From NCBI GenBank assembly GCA_003049485.1, contig PYST01000034.1, forward strand, positions 124,001 to 188,000: a DNA stretch of 64,000 nt. Reading direction: 5' to 3'. A program made the translations under genes and the position numbers. The notes under the pieces were generated by a model, which worked only from the letters and a program-made list of their open reading frames with translations, searched no databases and had not been told where the DNA came from. Shown one piece after another: positions 1-10,700 of the stretch (its first letter is position 1; each line of letters begins with the position of its first letter). The stretch comes from Ophioceras dolichostomum. Its lineage: Eukaryota; Ascomycota; Sordariomycetes; Magnaporthales; Ophioceraceae.

Positions 1-2276
1 GGCCGCAAAAAAATAAACCAAGAGAGAGACCTGAGCCAGGCTGCGGCTTTTTTAACTTTTATGAATTATGAAAGGAAAGAAAAAAAATTGTATGTGCGAG
101 GACAGAAATGTTAGCAGGACGCTTGGGACAACCTGCCTAGACAGACCCTAGACAGATTCCAGGTCGGGCACCGAGCAAGTCGAGGGTGGCCAGGTGCAGT
201 CGTCAGGTGTGGTCAGGCATTCTGCACATGTAAACCATAGGTGGGGGATGGATGGAGGCCTGGGGCTAGTCGGGCTAGTTGTTAGTCGTCGTCCCTGGCT
301 GGGAGGGCAGCCACCATGGGAGTATTTCGGAGATCGTAGGTCGTTCTAGGGCCGTCCGCCGTTTTTGGGCAAGGGTGCCAGGGGTATCTTCGGAGGAGCG
401 CGACGTGAAAATGGAAATAGCTTGCAAGGACTTGGGCAACGAGGCAAGACTTGCCGTAGCCGACTCTGTACATAGCAGTGTAAAGTTGGCGGGGCGGAGG
501 ACGGGAGGGAAGGGGAGGGGATGGGGGGAAGGGCGAAGCAAAGGTAGTATTATATGTATAACTCCTCGAGTCCGCTTCGCTCTCGTGTCTGCTGTCTGCC
601 AGTCTCAGCTCCGCTCCGTTACAATACGGACTTCAAAGTCGAGCTAGCGGTCTCAGCGTTAGCCACATCACTCGGACGGCAAGGCTGGCCTGCTCACGCG
701 GACCTGTTTTGCCCTCCTTCTTCTGTTGCCGTCTGCCGGTCTGATGGTCTGCTGTCTGTCCATCACGTCGGTCTGGCACTGTCCGTTCGCGCGTGTCGGC
801 TGGCTTCCTCTGCTGTCTGTCATCTTGTTTTTAGCACGCGGCAGCTTTGTTGATGCTCCCCCCGCCCCTCCTCCTCGCCCTTCCCGGAACCTTGTTTTCT
901 GCCTGGTCAGCGAGTGGCTCTGTGCTCCACGAGCCACTGGCCGGGGAGGGGGGCGTGCTCAGTCTCAATGCAGGGCAGATCCTTAGGCGAGCACGTCGTC
1001 ATGAGACGGGCGAATCAAAAGCTGCGGGGAGGGCGTGTAAGTAGGGCGGAGGAGGGTCCATGTCTCCAAATCTCCAGGACCCAGGCGAACGAGGGCCAGG
1101 ACAAGGACCATGACCGGGACTCAAGAGGGAGGGGAACAGACTCACGTCCTGCCGGTGAGGCTTTTTGTCCCCGAGACGGACGAGTCCACTCTGTCAGTTG
1201 CACTGTGAGGACTGATGCATGTATGTATGTGCATAGGCACCCATCTGTTTATCTCTTCGTGTGTATGCCGTATGCGGGTGTGTTTGTGTGCGTGTGGGTG
1301 CTATGCAGGCAGGCAGGCAAGGTAGCGTGCAGTGGATGGGGTCGCGTGAGATAATGAACGATGCAAAGGGCCTGAAGGAGGAAGAGGGGAGGTGTGAAGA
1401 GGTCGGGGCGATCTATTCCATCGCCGTCACCGCCGCCTCGATTTTGGCAAGGTGACGCTTGACACAAAGGTTGAAGTCGCCGAAACTGTGAAGGAAGCCG
1501 ATCTGGAGGGCCAAAAGCTCATAAGCTGGACCTAGCTGACTGTCTGTGATGCCCACAGCATGCCTGTCCATAGACGGGAACAAACCTCTCAAACTTTTCA
1601 TAGCTGCCCCTCATAATCAGCATCAACCATCAGACAACAGACGGCAGAGTCTGGGCTTGGCGATGGCTGCTATTTGAGCTATCAGAGATTTAGAGTGAAT
1701 CGCGACGCACGGGCAAACGGGTGTGCATGGCCCCGGGTAGCAGTCAGAGTCTGGACGGTAGGTGTTGGAGCTGGTAAGCTGGCGAGAGCTGAGTTTCTGA
1801 GGCTGCGTGCTATCTGATTCTGCTTTCTTTCTCGTCTCCTTGCCTTTTGCTGGCAGGCTGGCACGCCGGGTCTAGCAAAAGGAATCATTGCAATCCACGC
1901 CAGAAGAAGGATTGACAGCACCAGAGGTGAAACGGTCCAGAACTCGCTACGTGGATCATACCGTGCATGCACTGTTCTTCGCGTCTTGACTGAATGCAAC
2001 GGAGGCAGGAGCAGGGGGGGGTTCTGTTGGAGGGGAGGGGCGATGTTGCCCACTGGTTCGAGGGAAATCGCGAGCCACCATGTTGCACTTCCATGTTGCA
2101 TCGATCTTGGCCTGGGTGGGAGGGTCTCTTCGCTCCTTTTTTTGTTCTCCTTTTCTGACGCGGCGGAAAGAACATCGTCTTTACATGGACGTCGGAAGGA
2201 CGCTCGGCTTTGCAAGGGGTTCGTGGGGCGCCGAATCGGGCAAGTCGACGGCTTGCGGCTTATTTCCCTCGAGCCA

Positions 2277-2320
2277 GGCAAGACGGCAAGACAAAGCAAG
2301 ACAGGGCAAGACACGGGCAA
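2277..2320. repeat. GGCAAGAC-type short tandem repeat
   Basis: The unit GCAAGAC recurs four times with small spacers, followed by a partial copy. It lies in non-coding sequence and is probably replication-slippage material. Confidence 0.7.
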
Positions 2321-3513
2321 TATGTACACAGGCAGGCCCCTAGCGCGGATCATGTCGACAACCTGGCGGGATTTGGAATGTGGTTGCGAGCAATGAGTTC
2401 CTTTCTTCATCTTTGGTTCGAGGAGGGTTCGTTCTGCCTCGCCTTACGCTCTATCTTATTCTCCATCCACGCATTTAACACACACTCGCACCCCTCCCTC
2501 TCTTGTCCTCGGCCAAGTCCAGACAGGCATCGTCACACTGGTAATAGTGGTGTCATTTAAGACGATCTCAAAACACGTTGTTTTTCCGCTAACAGGGGGT
2601 TCCAATCCCTCTCGTTCATCAGCTGCAAGGAGCGGGGGTACACCCCGTTACGAGCATGTTGCCACGATAATAGCATACCGAGGTCCTTTTGTTGAACTGA
2701 TGATGAGCAACGCGGAACACGATGCGGAACGAGTACTAGTCGGACCTAATTAGTTAGGATGGAATATATACGGAGACCGGCGTCGAGCTTACATACTGGA
2801 GCATGTCCAAAACGGGATGGTGCCACCTTCAGCCAGCTGTCTTGTCATCGGCGAGCGGCGAGACGGCAGTCTTGACTTCAATAACAAACACAGAGCAGAA
2901 CAGCAGAACCGCAGCACAACAAGCAGGGTGTGGCCAACAACTAATGCAGCGGCGGCCGCTCTGGAGACATATGTATGTCCAATCCGCGGTGTTCACGGAA
3001 TATGGATCATCAAACCAAGAAGTGTTTTGTTTACTTTTCGACTCGCTGCAAGTTGCTGGAAGTCGATGTGATGCGGTGGTAGTTTGGGTCGTTTGGGAGG
3101 TGGTCGGGGCTGCGAGAATGTAGCATTGCAGCAGCTGATGCGTCTTCAGTCATCAGAGGGACGTTTTGCAGCGTTTGGCTGCGTCTGGCTGGCGACGCAG
3201 AACGAAGGATGAGCGCGTCGACGCAACTCCACGATGCATGGCTGAGAAGCGATGCATGTGCAAGGTTTGTTGGTATGGTACATGTACGGTACGGAATGGC
3301 TCCTGATGAGGTAAAAACACACTCCGACTGTCCTCTCGGGCTCTCATGTCTCCCTGCACCTCATGTAATAACCTCTGCTAGTCCACGGCGCAGCTCATCA
3401 ACCGAAATTTCCACGACGCAGCTGGTCAGGACTAGATCCAGCCAGCTGATCCGGCTCGGCTTCTGTGAAACCCGGAGCCACAGTGCTCGGGGCTCAGTGC
3501 TTGGGACCCTACC

Positions 3514-3541
3514 TACGGAATAAGTAGGCACCTATTCCGTA
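3514..3541. repeat. perfect inverted repeat, 9-bp arms
   Basis: TACGGAATA at 3514-3522 and TATTCCGTA at 3533-3541 form a perfect 9-bp inverted repeat around a 10-nt loop. The core resembles the TACGGAGTA-like words scattered through this DNA. It could be a hairpin, a dimeric protein-binding site or a relic of a small element. Confidence 0.7.
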
Positions 3542-3806
3542 CCTGGGTAGCTTGATGCCCAGGAAACAGGAAACACTGGACTCGAGGACAGAGAGACAGA
3601 GGGTGGGTTCAGCAGGCCCTGAGAAATAGACACTGCAGGCAGGCTGTCCGCCACATCAGATCCCGGTATCATGGTTCTGTGTGCTTGTGTTCTTGTGTTC
3701 TTGTGTTTTGTGCTCTTCGTGCTCTTTGTGCTCGAGTGTCCTTGTGTCGTGTGTGCTCGTGTGCCCCTGGGTGCTGTGTTCTGTGCTGTCCTGCTCATCA
3801 CACTGG

Positions 3807-3824
3807 CACACACACACACACACA
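3807..3824. repeat. (CA)9 microsatellite
   Basis: Nine CA units end a roughly 150-bp stretch rich in TTGTGTTC/GTGCTC words (about 3670-3824). It is non-coding. Confidence 0.85.
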
Positions 3825-4140
3825 GCATTGCCCAGCAGGGATGGCCTCGTACCCTAGCGAGTGAAATTCCCAACGCATGCTGTAGAACCCGCACGAGAAC
3901 GGGACTTTGCATGCCACATTATTGTCCTAGCCAAATAGAGTATTAACGGACGAAAGCTCTGCGCATAGGGCTAACAAGGAGATACCGAAAGTAAGTTCCT
4001 ACCTCGGTACTGAAGAACCCAAGATGCCCCTAAGATGCCCTTTTTTTCTCAGTACATGACATACTAGCAACAAAAAAGCTAGAAAAGAAAGCACCGAAAA
4101 AAAAAAACCTGTGCAAAATAAGAATCATTAGGGCTCCTCC

Positions 4141-4306
4141 CCAATCCGGGCGAGTTGACACGTCACATCCAATGATCCGTCGAGATCTCACTCTCACCCA
4201 AAGAGGGAGGAGGCGAGAAGGAGGAGAAAGGGCTTCTATGAATAGAGAACGACGAGGTTTCGGGCACCGGCGGACCAATGAGATTGCGGCCTCGGGCGCG
4301 GATTGG
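4141..4306. promoter_or_regulatory. cluster of CCAAT boxes
   Basis: CCAAT occurs at 4141, 4169 and 4275, and its reverse ATTGG at 4302, all within 166 bp. CCAAT is the binding site of the fungal HAP/CBC complex, and such clustering is typical of a promoter. No coding sequence follows on either side within several kb, so the target transcript is unknown. Confidence 0.45.
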
Positions 4307-6581
4307 ACGAGCCCCTCCAGACGCAGCGAGAATAAGAAAAGGGAAAAAAAAAGAACTGGGTCTCCGCGACCTGGTGTTTCAAGACGCGCAGGGATGGTGC
4401 TTTTTTTAATAGCAACCCCACCCAGCCGAGAAGAAGCTTGGACCACATCATCAGCACGCAAAGAGCACTAAACAGTCCACGCTGAGAAAGACCCTGCAAC
4501 CTAGCGAGGGAAGCAGCCAGGCTCGAGAACACCAGATCACGCGCTAGAACAGGCAGACTACTTAGACAACTGGATCAGAACACCACGAGGAGGAGGTCTG
4601 TCTGCACTTGTGCGAGGGAGCGCCATTCGGGCAGACTTTGACAGATACCAGACAGGAAAATTCCTGGCGCCAGGACCGAGGAGATTGAAGCATGTACATT
4701 ACCTTTTACGGAAAAGGACCCGCAGTATTCTCTTCCCTCCGTCCCCGGAGCGAGCTGTTCGTACAACGTACCTGGTCGCCCGAAGTGGTCCCCCCTCCCA
4801 TCCGAGAATACATCCGAGAATAAACAGAAAGGGGTCACCTTTTTTTCCCCCTCTCTGTACCGACCAGCATGCCTTTGCCCATGCCCTGCATGCATGCCAC
4901 CAGCCGGGGGCGCCTCGTCTCTCTTTTTCTTTTTAATTTCCACCTTGCATGTGCCTTACATGAAGAAATGGAAGGTTGTTTGGGTTTTTGTGGGCTGGAG
5001 AAACAGAAAGACAGAAAAAAGGATGAACGAACCAAACCAAGTAAGCTTGCGGCGTATTGTTCAGTTCCATCCCCGACTCCCTGAACAAAGTCTCCCATCT
5101 CACCTACCCATAGGTGGAGTGGGGGGGCCGCTGACCTGGCCCGCCAGCCGCCGCCACCATGCCCGGGACTTTCCTTTCCCCCCTCGGTCGTTTTGTTTCC
5201 TTCTTTTCTTGTGAAGAGCTGTACATGCTCAACAAATCGGGAGTGGCGGGTAGGTAGACAGGGATTCCGAAAAAACCGTCCCATATGCGGTGCACTCACA
5301 CTCACACACCTTATACCCTTTTAACCTTACCTGCATAGACGCGTGCTCCGAATAAGTTGCGGCGTCGCGGTGGTGGTGGCGGCGGTGGCGGAACGAAACA
5401 GGGGAATGGAAAGGTGAAAGGTGGAAAAGGTGGACGGCAAGGCAAGGCAAGGGAAGCGGAGAGAGACAAGACTAAGATTAAGGCTAGAGACTCAAGACCA
5501 AGAGACCCAAGACCTAGACCTCAAAAAAAGGACCGGAACTTTTTTAAACACTACTGCCGTGATACCGTTCATCCCAATGATGCGGCGGCTGGCGGCGGGG
5601 GCGCCGGAGGGCACGGGTACATACGGGTACAGCAGCGAGTCGAGTACAGCAGTGTTCAGCAAGAGGAACCTAACGCAGTACGTTCGTGGACAACACAACA
5701 CAGCAGAGTTCGGGCCATCGTAGATAGACCAGTCAGTTAAGGTCAGGCACGGTAGCAACTCACCTACATACTGTTAAACATGCGATCGGACGCAGACAGA
5801 TAGGACAGGACAGGACAGCCAAGGACCAGCGGTTGGAACTTACTTGTAGCCGATGCAGTGCAAGTACGAGTAAATAGTACACAGGAAAAGGACTTGGCCA
5901 TGTTGTTTGCTCTTGAATCTCGCCGCGCATCTTTGCACTTACACAGACATAGCCCAGAGAGAGAGAGAGATATGGAGGCTCACAACACCGCGTATTTGGA
6001 CCAAGGAAACCGTTGAAGATTTAAAGCAAGAGATATTGGAAACGCATTGGAGATTAAAAAGCAACACGCCAGCCAACCGGTCTGGTCCAGTCCAGTCTCG
6101 TCCTTACAGCGAGGGGGACTAGGCCTTTTCTCCCTTGACCCTTGACCCTCAACACCCTTTCATGCGCAATATGCCTGCCGGCCGATCAACCGACCATGAG
6201 GTGAAAGAAGGACCAAAAAGTGGTAACCATATCATGTAGTGCCAAGAAGAAGTTCATCAGGGGAAGCCCATCAGAAAGATAAGAAGAAAAGAGGTATGAG
6301 AAGCTGGTGATGGTGGAAGGTGGTTGGTGCCCAACGATTCTCCGTGATAGACGGACAAAACTACCGGAGTAACAGACCGGACCCAGCACGGCCCCTGAAC
6401 TCCGTCTGTCCTTTCTAAGTTTTCCCTTATGTCGACGGCCATATTCGTGGAGACCGAGGAAGGAAGGGGGCCATCTATTCGTACATCCATGGCGCCGTCG
6501 ACAGCGTCAACACAAAAGGGGCAAAGAGGGATATGAGGGGCTAGACTACCTACCTACCTAGGCAAATAGGGAAGTAGGTAA

Positions 6582-6629
6582 CTAGGGAGACTCCCGGAGG
6601 CCACGCTAGGGAGACTCACGGAGGCCACG
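6582..6629. repeat. 24-bp tandem duplication
   Basis: Two adjacent 24-bp copies (6582-6605 and 6606-6629) differ at one base. They lie in non-coding sequence just after a CTAC/CTAGG-rich stretch. Confidence 0.8.
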
Positions 6630-7613
6630 CAACAAAAGGCAGACCGCACCTCTTCTACATTCTGAGACGCCGGCTCGGGGTGTGGGTAAAGACCGAAAAG
6701 GTAAACATCTATACATCAATCATATCATCATCAGAGGCAGCAATGCGACGAGTGGACCAAAAGAAGGAAAGGATGAGAAAAATAGGTACGCTTGGGTTGA
6801 ATAGAAGTAGAGAAGACTCGCGGAGTCACGTACAACGCCCAGAAAGTAATGCAATGTGATGCAAAGCAGCAGCAGCAAACGAAAGAGAAAACCGCGCTGC
6901 GAAACCATATCCCATATGTAGTGTAGGTTCGAATTCCGTTTCGTTTCGTTTCGTTCCGGTGCAGGCCAGCACCCCCCCTTTCTATCTCGAGGCCGGAGAC
7001 CTCTTATCATTCCTCGCCAGTGAGGTTTTTGTTCTGATACGAAAAGAGAGAGACAAAAAAAAAACCCTCAACGTGAATCGATCATCAAATCAATCTTCTT
7101 ATCTTCTCTCCCTCCCTCTAAAATGCACCCTGGAGCCCTAATAAGCCATTGTATATAGACAGAGAAATATGCCCAATCAAGGAACGAACCCTCCCGGCCT
7201 CCCGGCGCCGGGGCCTTCCGGCCAAAAAAAAAACCTTCACAAGATCAACAAGAGAAATCGTAGAACATGACAAGGAACACAGAAACAAAGAGAATATGAG
7301 GGGGTATAATGAGTATATCGATAAAAAAAGAAAAAAGGGATGAAGATAAAATGGAAACCTAGGCAGGGCAAGCATGCATGGCGTCTACCTTTGCATGTGT
7401 TTTCATATGAAAGGGCTGAAGAGGAGATATGAGCGTAGTAGATGTCTCGGTAGAGGCCAGGTATGAAGATGAAGACATTAAGGAAAGGTAGGCAAGGCGA
7501 GGTATAGAGATAAGACACCGAGGCGAGGTAGGTCAAGGTAGGCATGAAGACGAATGACTTCCTCCACGACCACCCACCACCAACCAGCCTGTATGTACGT
7601 AACCCGCTCGCTT

Positions 7614-7686
7614 GGTCCGGTCGAGTCAGGTCCGGTCAGGTCCGGCCGAGTCAGGTCAGGTTGGAAAGGTCAGCTCAGCTCAGGGA
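7614..7686. repeat. GTCCGGTCAGG-like imperfect repeats
   Basis: About 70 bp of imperfect GTCAGGTCCG/GTCAGCTCAG units lie just beyond the stop codon of the histidine kinase gene, probably inside its 3' UTR. Confidence 0.6.
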
Positions 7687-7721
7687 CGACGCCAATCCCA
7701 CCCATCCGGAATAATCAGAAC

Positions 7722-10700
7722 TCAGAACTCGCCACCACTCCCCCCACCACCCCCCGAAGAACTAGAAGCCGGCAAAGGCAACCGCTCCCTACTCCCCTCG
7801 TTCCCCGACGCAATGCTCGCATTCCCACTCCCACTCCCGCCACCACCCTGTCCCAATCCCTGCCCCTGATAGTCAGCAAGCAGCAACGCAGCGCCGTCCA
7901 AGCTCGTGACCGACGTCGTAGACGCCCTCTGCAACGGGTTCTTCTTCTGCAGCACCGACGCCGCCTTGGCGGGCTTCTCCGTCATCGTCATCGTCGCATC
8001 GCCGCTACTACTACCGCCTCGCGCCTTGATCAGCTTGCGGGGCATGCGCTTCCCGGCTGAACCGGGCGGTTCTGCAGCAGCAGTAGCAGTAGCAGTATTG
8101 GTCGCGTTGGTGTTGGTGTTGGTGTTGGTGTTGGTGGTGGTTGAGTTTGTGGTGGTGAAGGACCCGCCGGAGTCTGAGAGGCGCTTCTCGCTTGACCGCC
8201 GAGGTCCTCCGCCGCCCTGCTGTTGTTGGGGCTGTTGTTGTGGGGAGGTAGAAGAAGGCGGGGAGAGTGGTGGTGGGGAGAGCTGTTGCGGGTATTGTTG
8301 TGGCTGCTGCTGTTGTTGCTGTTGTTGGGAGTGGTAGAGCTGGTAGGTAGGAAGCTGCGGTGGATGCGGATGAGGTTGATGAGGAGAAGAGAGTGGAAGG
8401 GGAGCAGGACTGTTTTGGGTAGAGATAGAAGAGAAGCCGAGTTGTGCAGCAGCAACAGCCGCAGCCGGACTTTCTCGTAGAGGGAGTTGGGCCACGGACA
8501 AGCCGTTGATTCCCGGGCGTTGTTGGGTGCTGGTAACGACGACGGGAGAGGGTGCCATTGTAGGTTGCTGTATGAGGGGCGATGACAGAGGCAGTGGTGA
8601 TATCGCGGCGTTAGACGGTCCAGGGTGAGCAGCTTGGTTGGGAGACGGCTGTAAGAAACACAGAGAGAGTCAGTTGGCGACCTCGCTAAGAAAAGAGTCA
8701 AGCTAATTGAGAGACGAAAAAGACGGTACTAACCGAATGGCCAACATAGGCCTCCAGTTTCTTCTTAAGAGTGTCCGACCGCACAGGCTTAGCGAGGTAG
8801 TCGTTCATCCCCGCCGCCAGACACTTCTCGCGGTCTCCCTGGATGGCCGAAGCCGTCATGGCGATCACCAAGATCTTGCGGACGGCCTCGATGGGGTCCT
8901 TCCGGATGAGCTTCGTCGTCTCGTAGCCGTCCAGCACCGGCATCTGCACGTCCATGAGGATGATGTGGTAGGGCTCGCCCTCGCGCGCGCGCAGGCGGAG
9001 GCCGTCGAGGGCCTTCTGGCCGTTGTCGTAGGCGTCGACGCGGCCGTACCCCAGCCTTTGGGTGTACTGGATGGCGATCTTCTGGTTGATGGCGTTGTCC
9101 TCGGCGATGCAGATGCGGATGTGGTCCTGCGGGATGGTCTTGAGGTCGATGAAGGGGAGCAAGCCGCCCGCCGCTGAGGGCGGCGACGGCTGGTGGTAGT
9201 GCTGCTGGTGGGTGTGGCGCTCCGACGCGCCCGAGGCTCCCGATGAAGAAGACCGCGATGGCGGCGAAAGTAGTTGTTGTAGTTGCTGCTGCTGCTGCTG
9301 CTTGTTGTGCTGCACATCGCCCGCCGACACCTCTGCCGTGGCCTTCTCGAACGTGACGGTGAACCAGGCGGTCGTGCCCATGCCCTCGGTGCTGTCGAGG
9401 TAGATCTTGCCCTTCATCATCGACTCGACCAGCGACTTGCAGATACTAAGACCCAGCCCACTGCCACCGTACTTACGGGCAGTACTCGGGTCGGCCTGGC
9501 TGAAGGGCTGGAACAGCTTGGCCAACGTGGCGGGTGGGATGCCGATGCCCGTGTCCCTGACCCAGAACATCAGAGAGGCACGGTCCTTGGTGTCAGACTC
9601 GACCCGCGCACCGATGGTGATGGTGCCGGAGTCGGTGAACTTGAGGCTGTTGCCGATCAGGTTACCAAGCACCTGGTGGAGGCGAATCGGGTCGCCGTAG
9701 ATGAGCATCTGCGGCAGGTCGATCTCCTTAACGATGACCACGTTCTTCTTCGACGCCTTCTGGAGATTGCTGTACGAGGCGGCGCGCACGACCTCGCGCA
9801 CCATCTCGCCCGGGTCGAAGGCGATGATGAACAGCTTCATCTTGTCCGCCTCCATCTTGGAGAAGTCGAGTATGTCGTTGATGACGGTCAACAGCAGGTC
9901 CGCCGACACGCGGATGCTGTCCGCCATCTCGAGCTGCTCGCGGTTGAGGTTGCTGTCCCGCAGAAGCTCCGAGTTGCCGATGACGCCGTTCAGGGGCGTC
10001 CGCAGCTCGTGCGACACGTTGGCCAGGAAGATGGACTTCGCTTTCGCCGCCTCCTCTGCTATCTTGACGTGGCGCCGGGCGTCGGCCTCGGCCTTCTTAG
10101 CCTTGGTCTCAGCGGTCCGGGCCTGCTCGAGCGCGCGTTTCTGCATCGACACCATCGACACATTCTCGGCCGACACCTTCTCGACGGCCTTCATCGTCAG
10201 CGCGTTCGAGTAGCTGATGCCGATCTGGTTGACCAGCAGCTGAAGGACCGTCACGTTGCGGTCCGTGAACGACTGCGGGAGGCCCTCCAGGTACAGCACG
10301 CCCAGGAGCGGCTTGTCGCCGTGGCAAATGGGCATGGCGATGACGGCCTTGCCGAGCGGGTTGCGCTCCAGCCAGGCGCTGCCGACGTTGCCAAACCGCT
10401 CGTCGCTGATGATGTCAGGCACGAAGACGATCTCGCGGAACCGAGTACTGTACAGGACGACGTTCTCCGCCACGAGCTCGGAGCTCTTGAGGTCCAGCTG
10501 CGGAGTGTGGGCTTGGGCACCTTCATCCGGGTTGCCGCTGGCCGCCACGCACCAGTGCTTCCCTGTATCGTCCGGCACCACGATCGCAGCTAGAGTGGCG
10601 GGCCCGCCGCACGTCTGCAGAATCACGTCGCACATGGTCTTGAGGAGTTCGTCAACGTTGAGCACAGACGAGATCACCTGCGAAGACTGCAGGATCGCGT

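Larger units (their letters stand above)
1..7721. other. gene-poor left flank
   Basis: I see no convincing protein-coding gene in these 7.7 kb. All open frames are short, low in complexity and lack recognisable domains. The longest is a 242-codon minus-strand frame at 1682-2410. The stretch is rich in simple sequence: GT/CA tracts near 1.2 and 3.7-3.8 kb, purine runs, and short tandem repeats. It has a CCAAT-box cluster at 4141-4306 and a hairpin at 3514-3541. The last few hundred bases should include the 3' UTR of the histidine kinase gene that ends at 7722. A long promoter, a non-coding transcript or a very long 5' UTR are all possible. Confidence 0.6.

Noticed and set aside
1682..2410. 242-codon minus-strand open frame
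   Set aside because: No domain, biased composition from simple repeats, overlapping frames on the other strand equally open, no promoter or splice context.
2560..2640. GGGGTTCCAATCCC word resembling a tRNA T-arm
   Set aside because: No matching acceptor, D or anticodon stem can be formed around it.
9283..10593. 436-codon plus-strand open frame inside the histidine kinase
   Set aside because: Antisense shadow of GC-rich codons of the kinase exon; no family resemblance.
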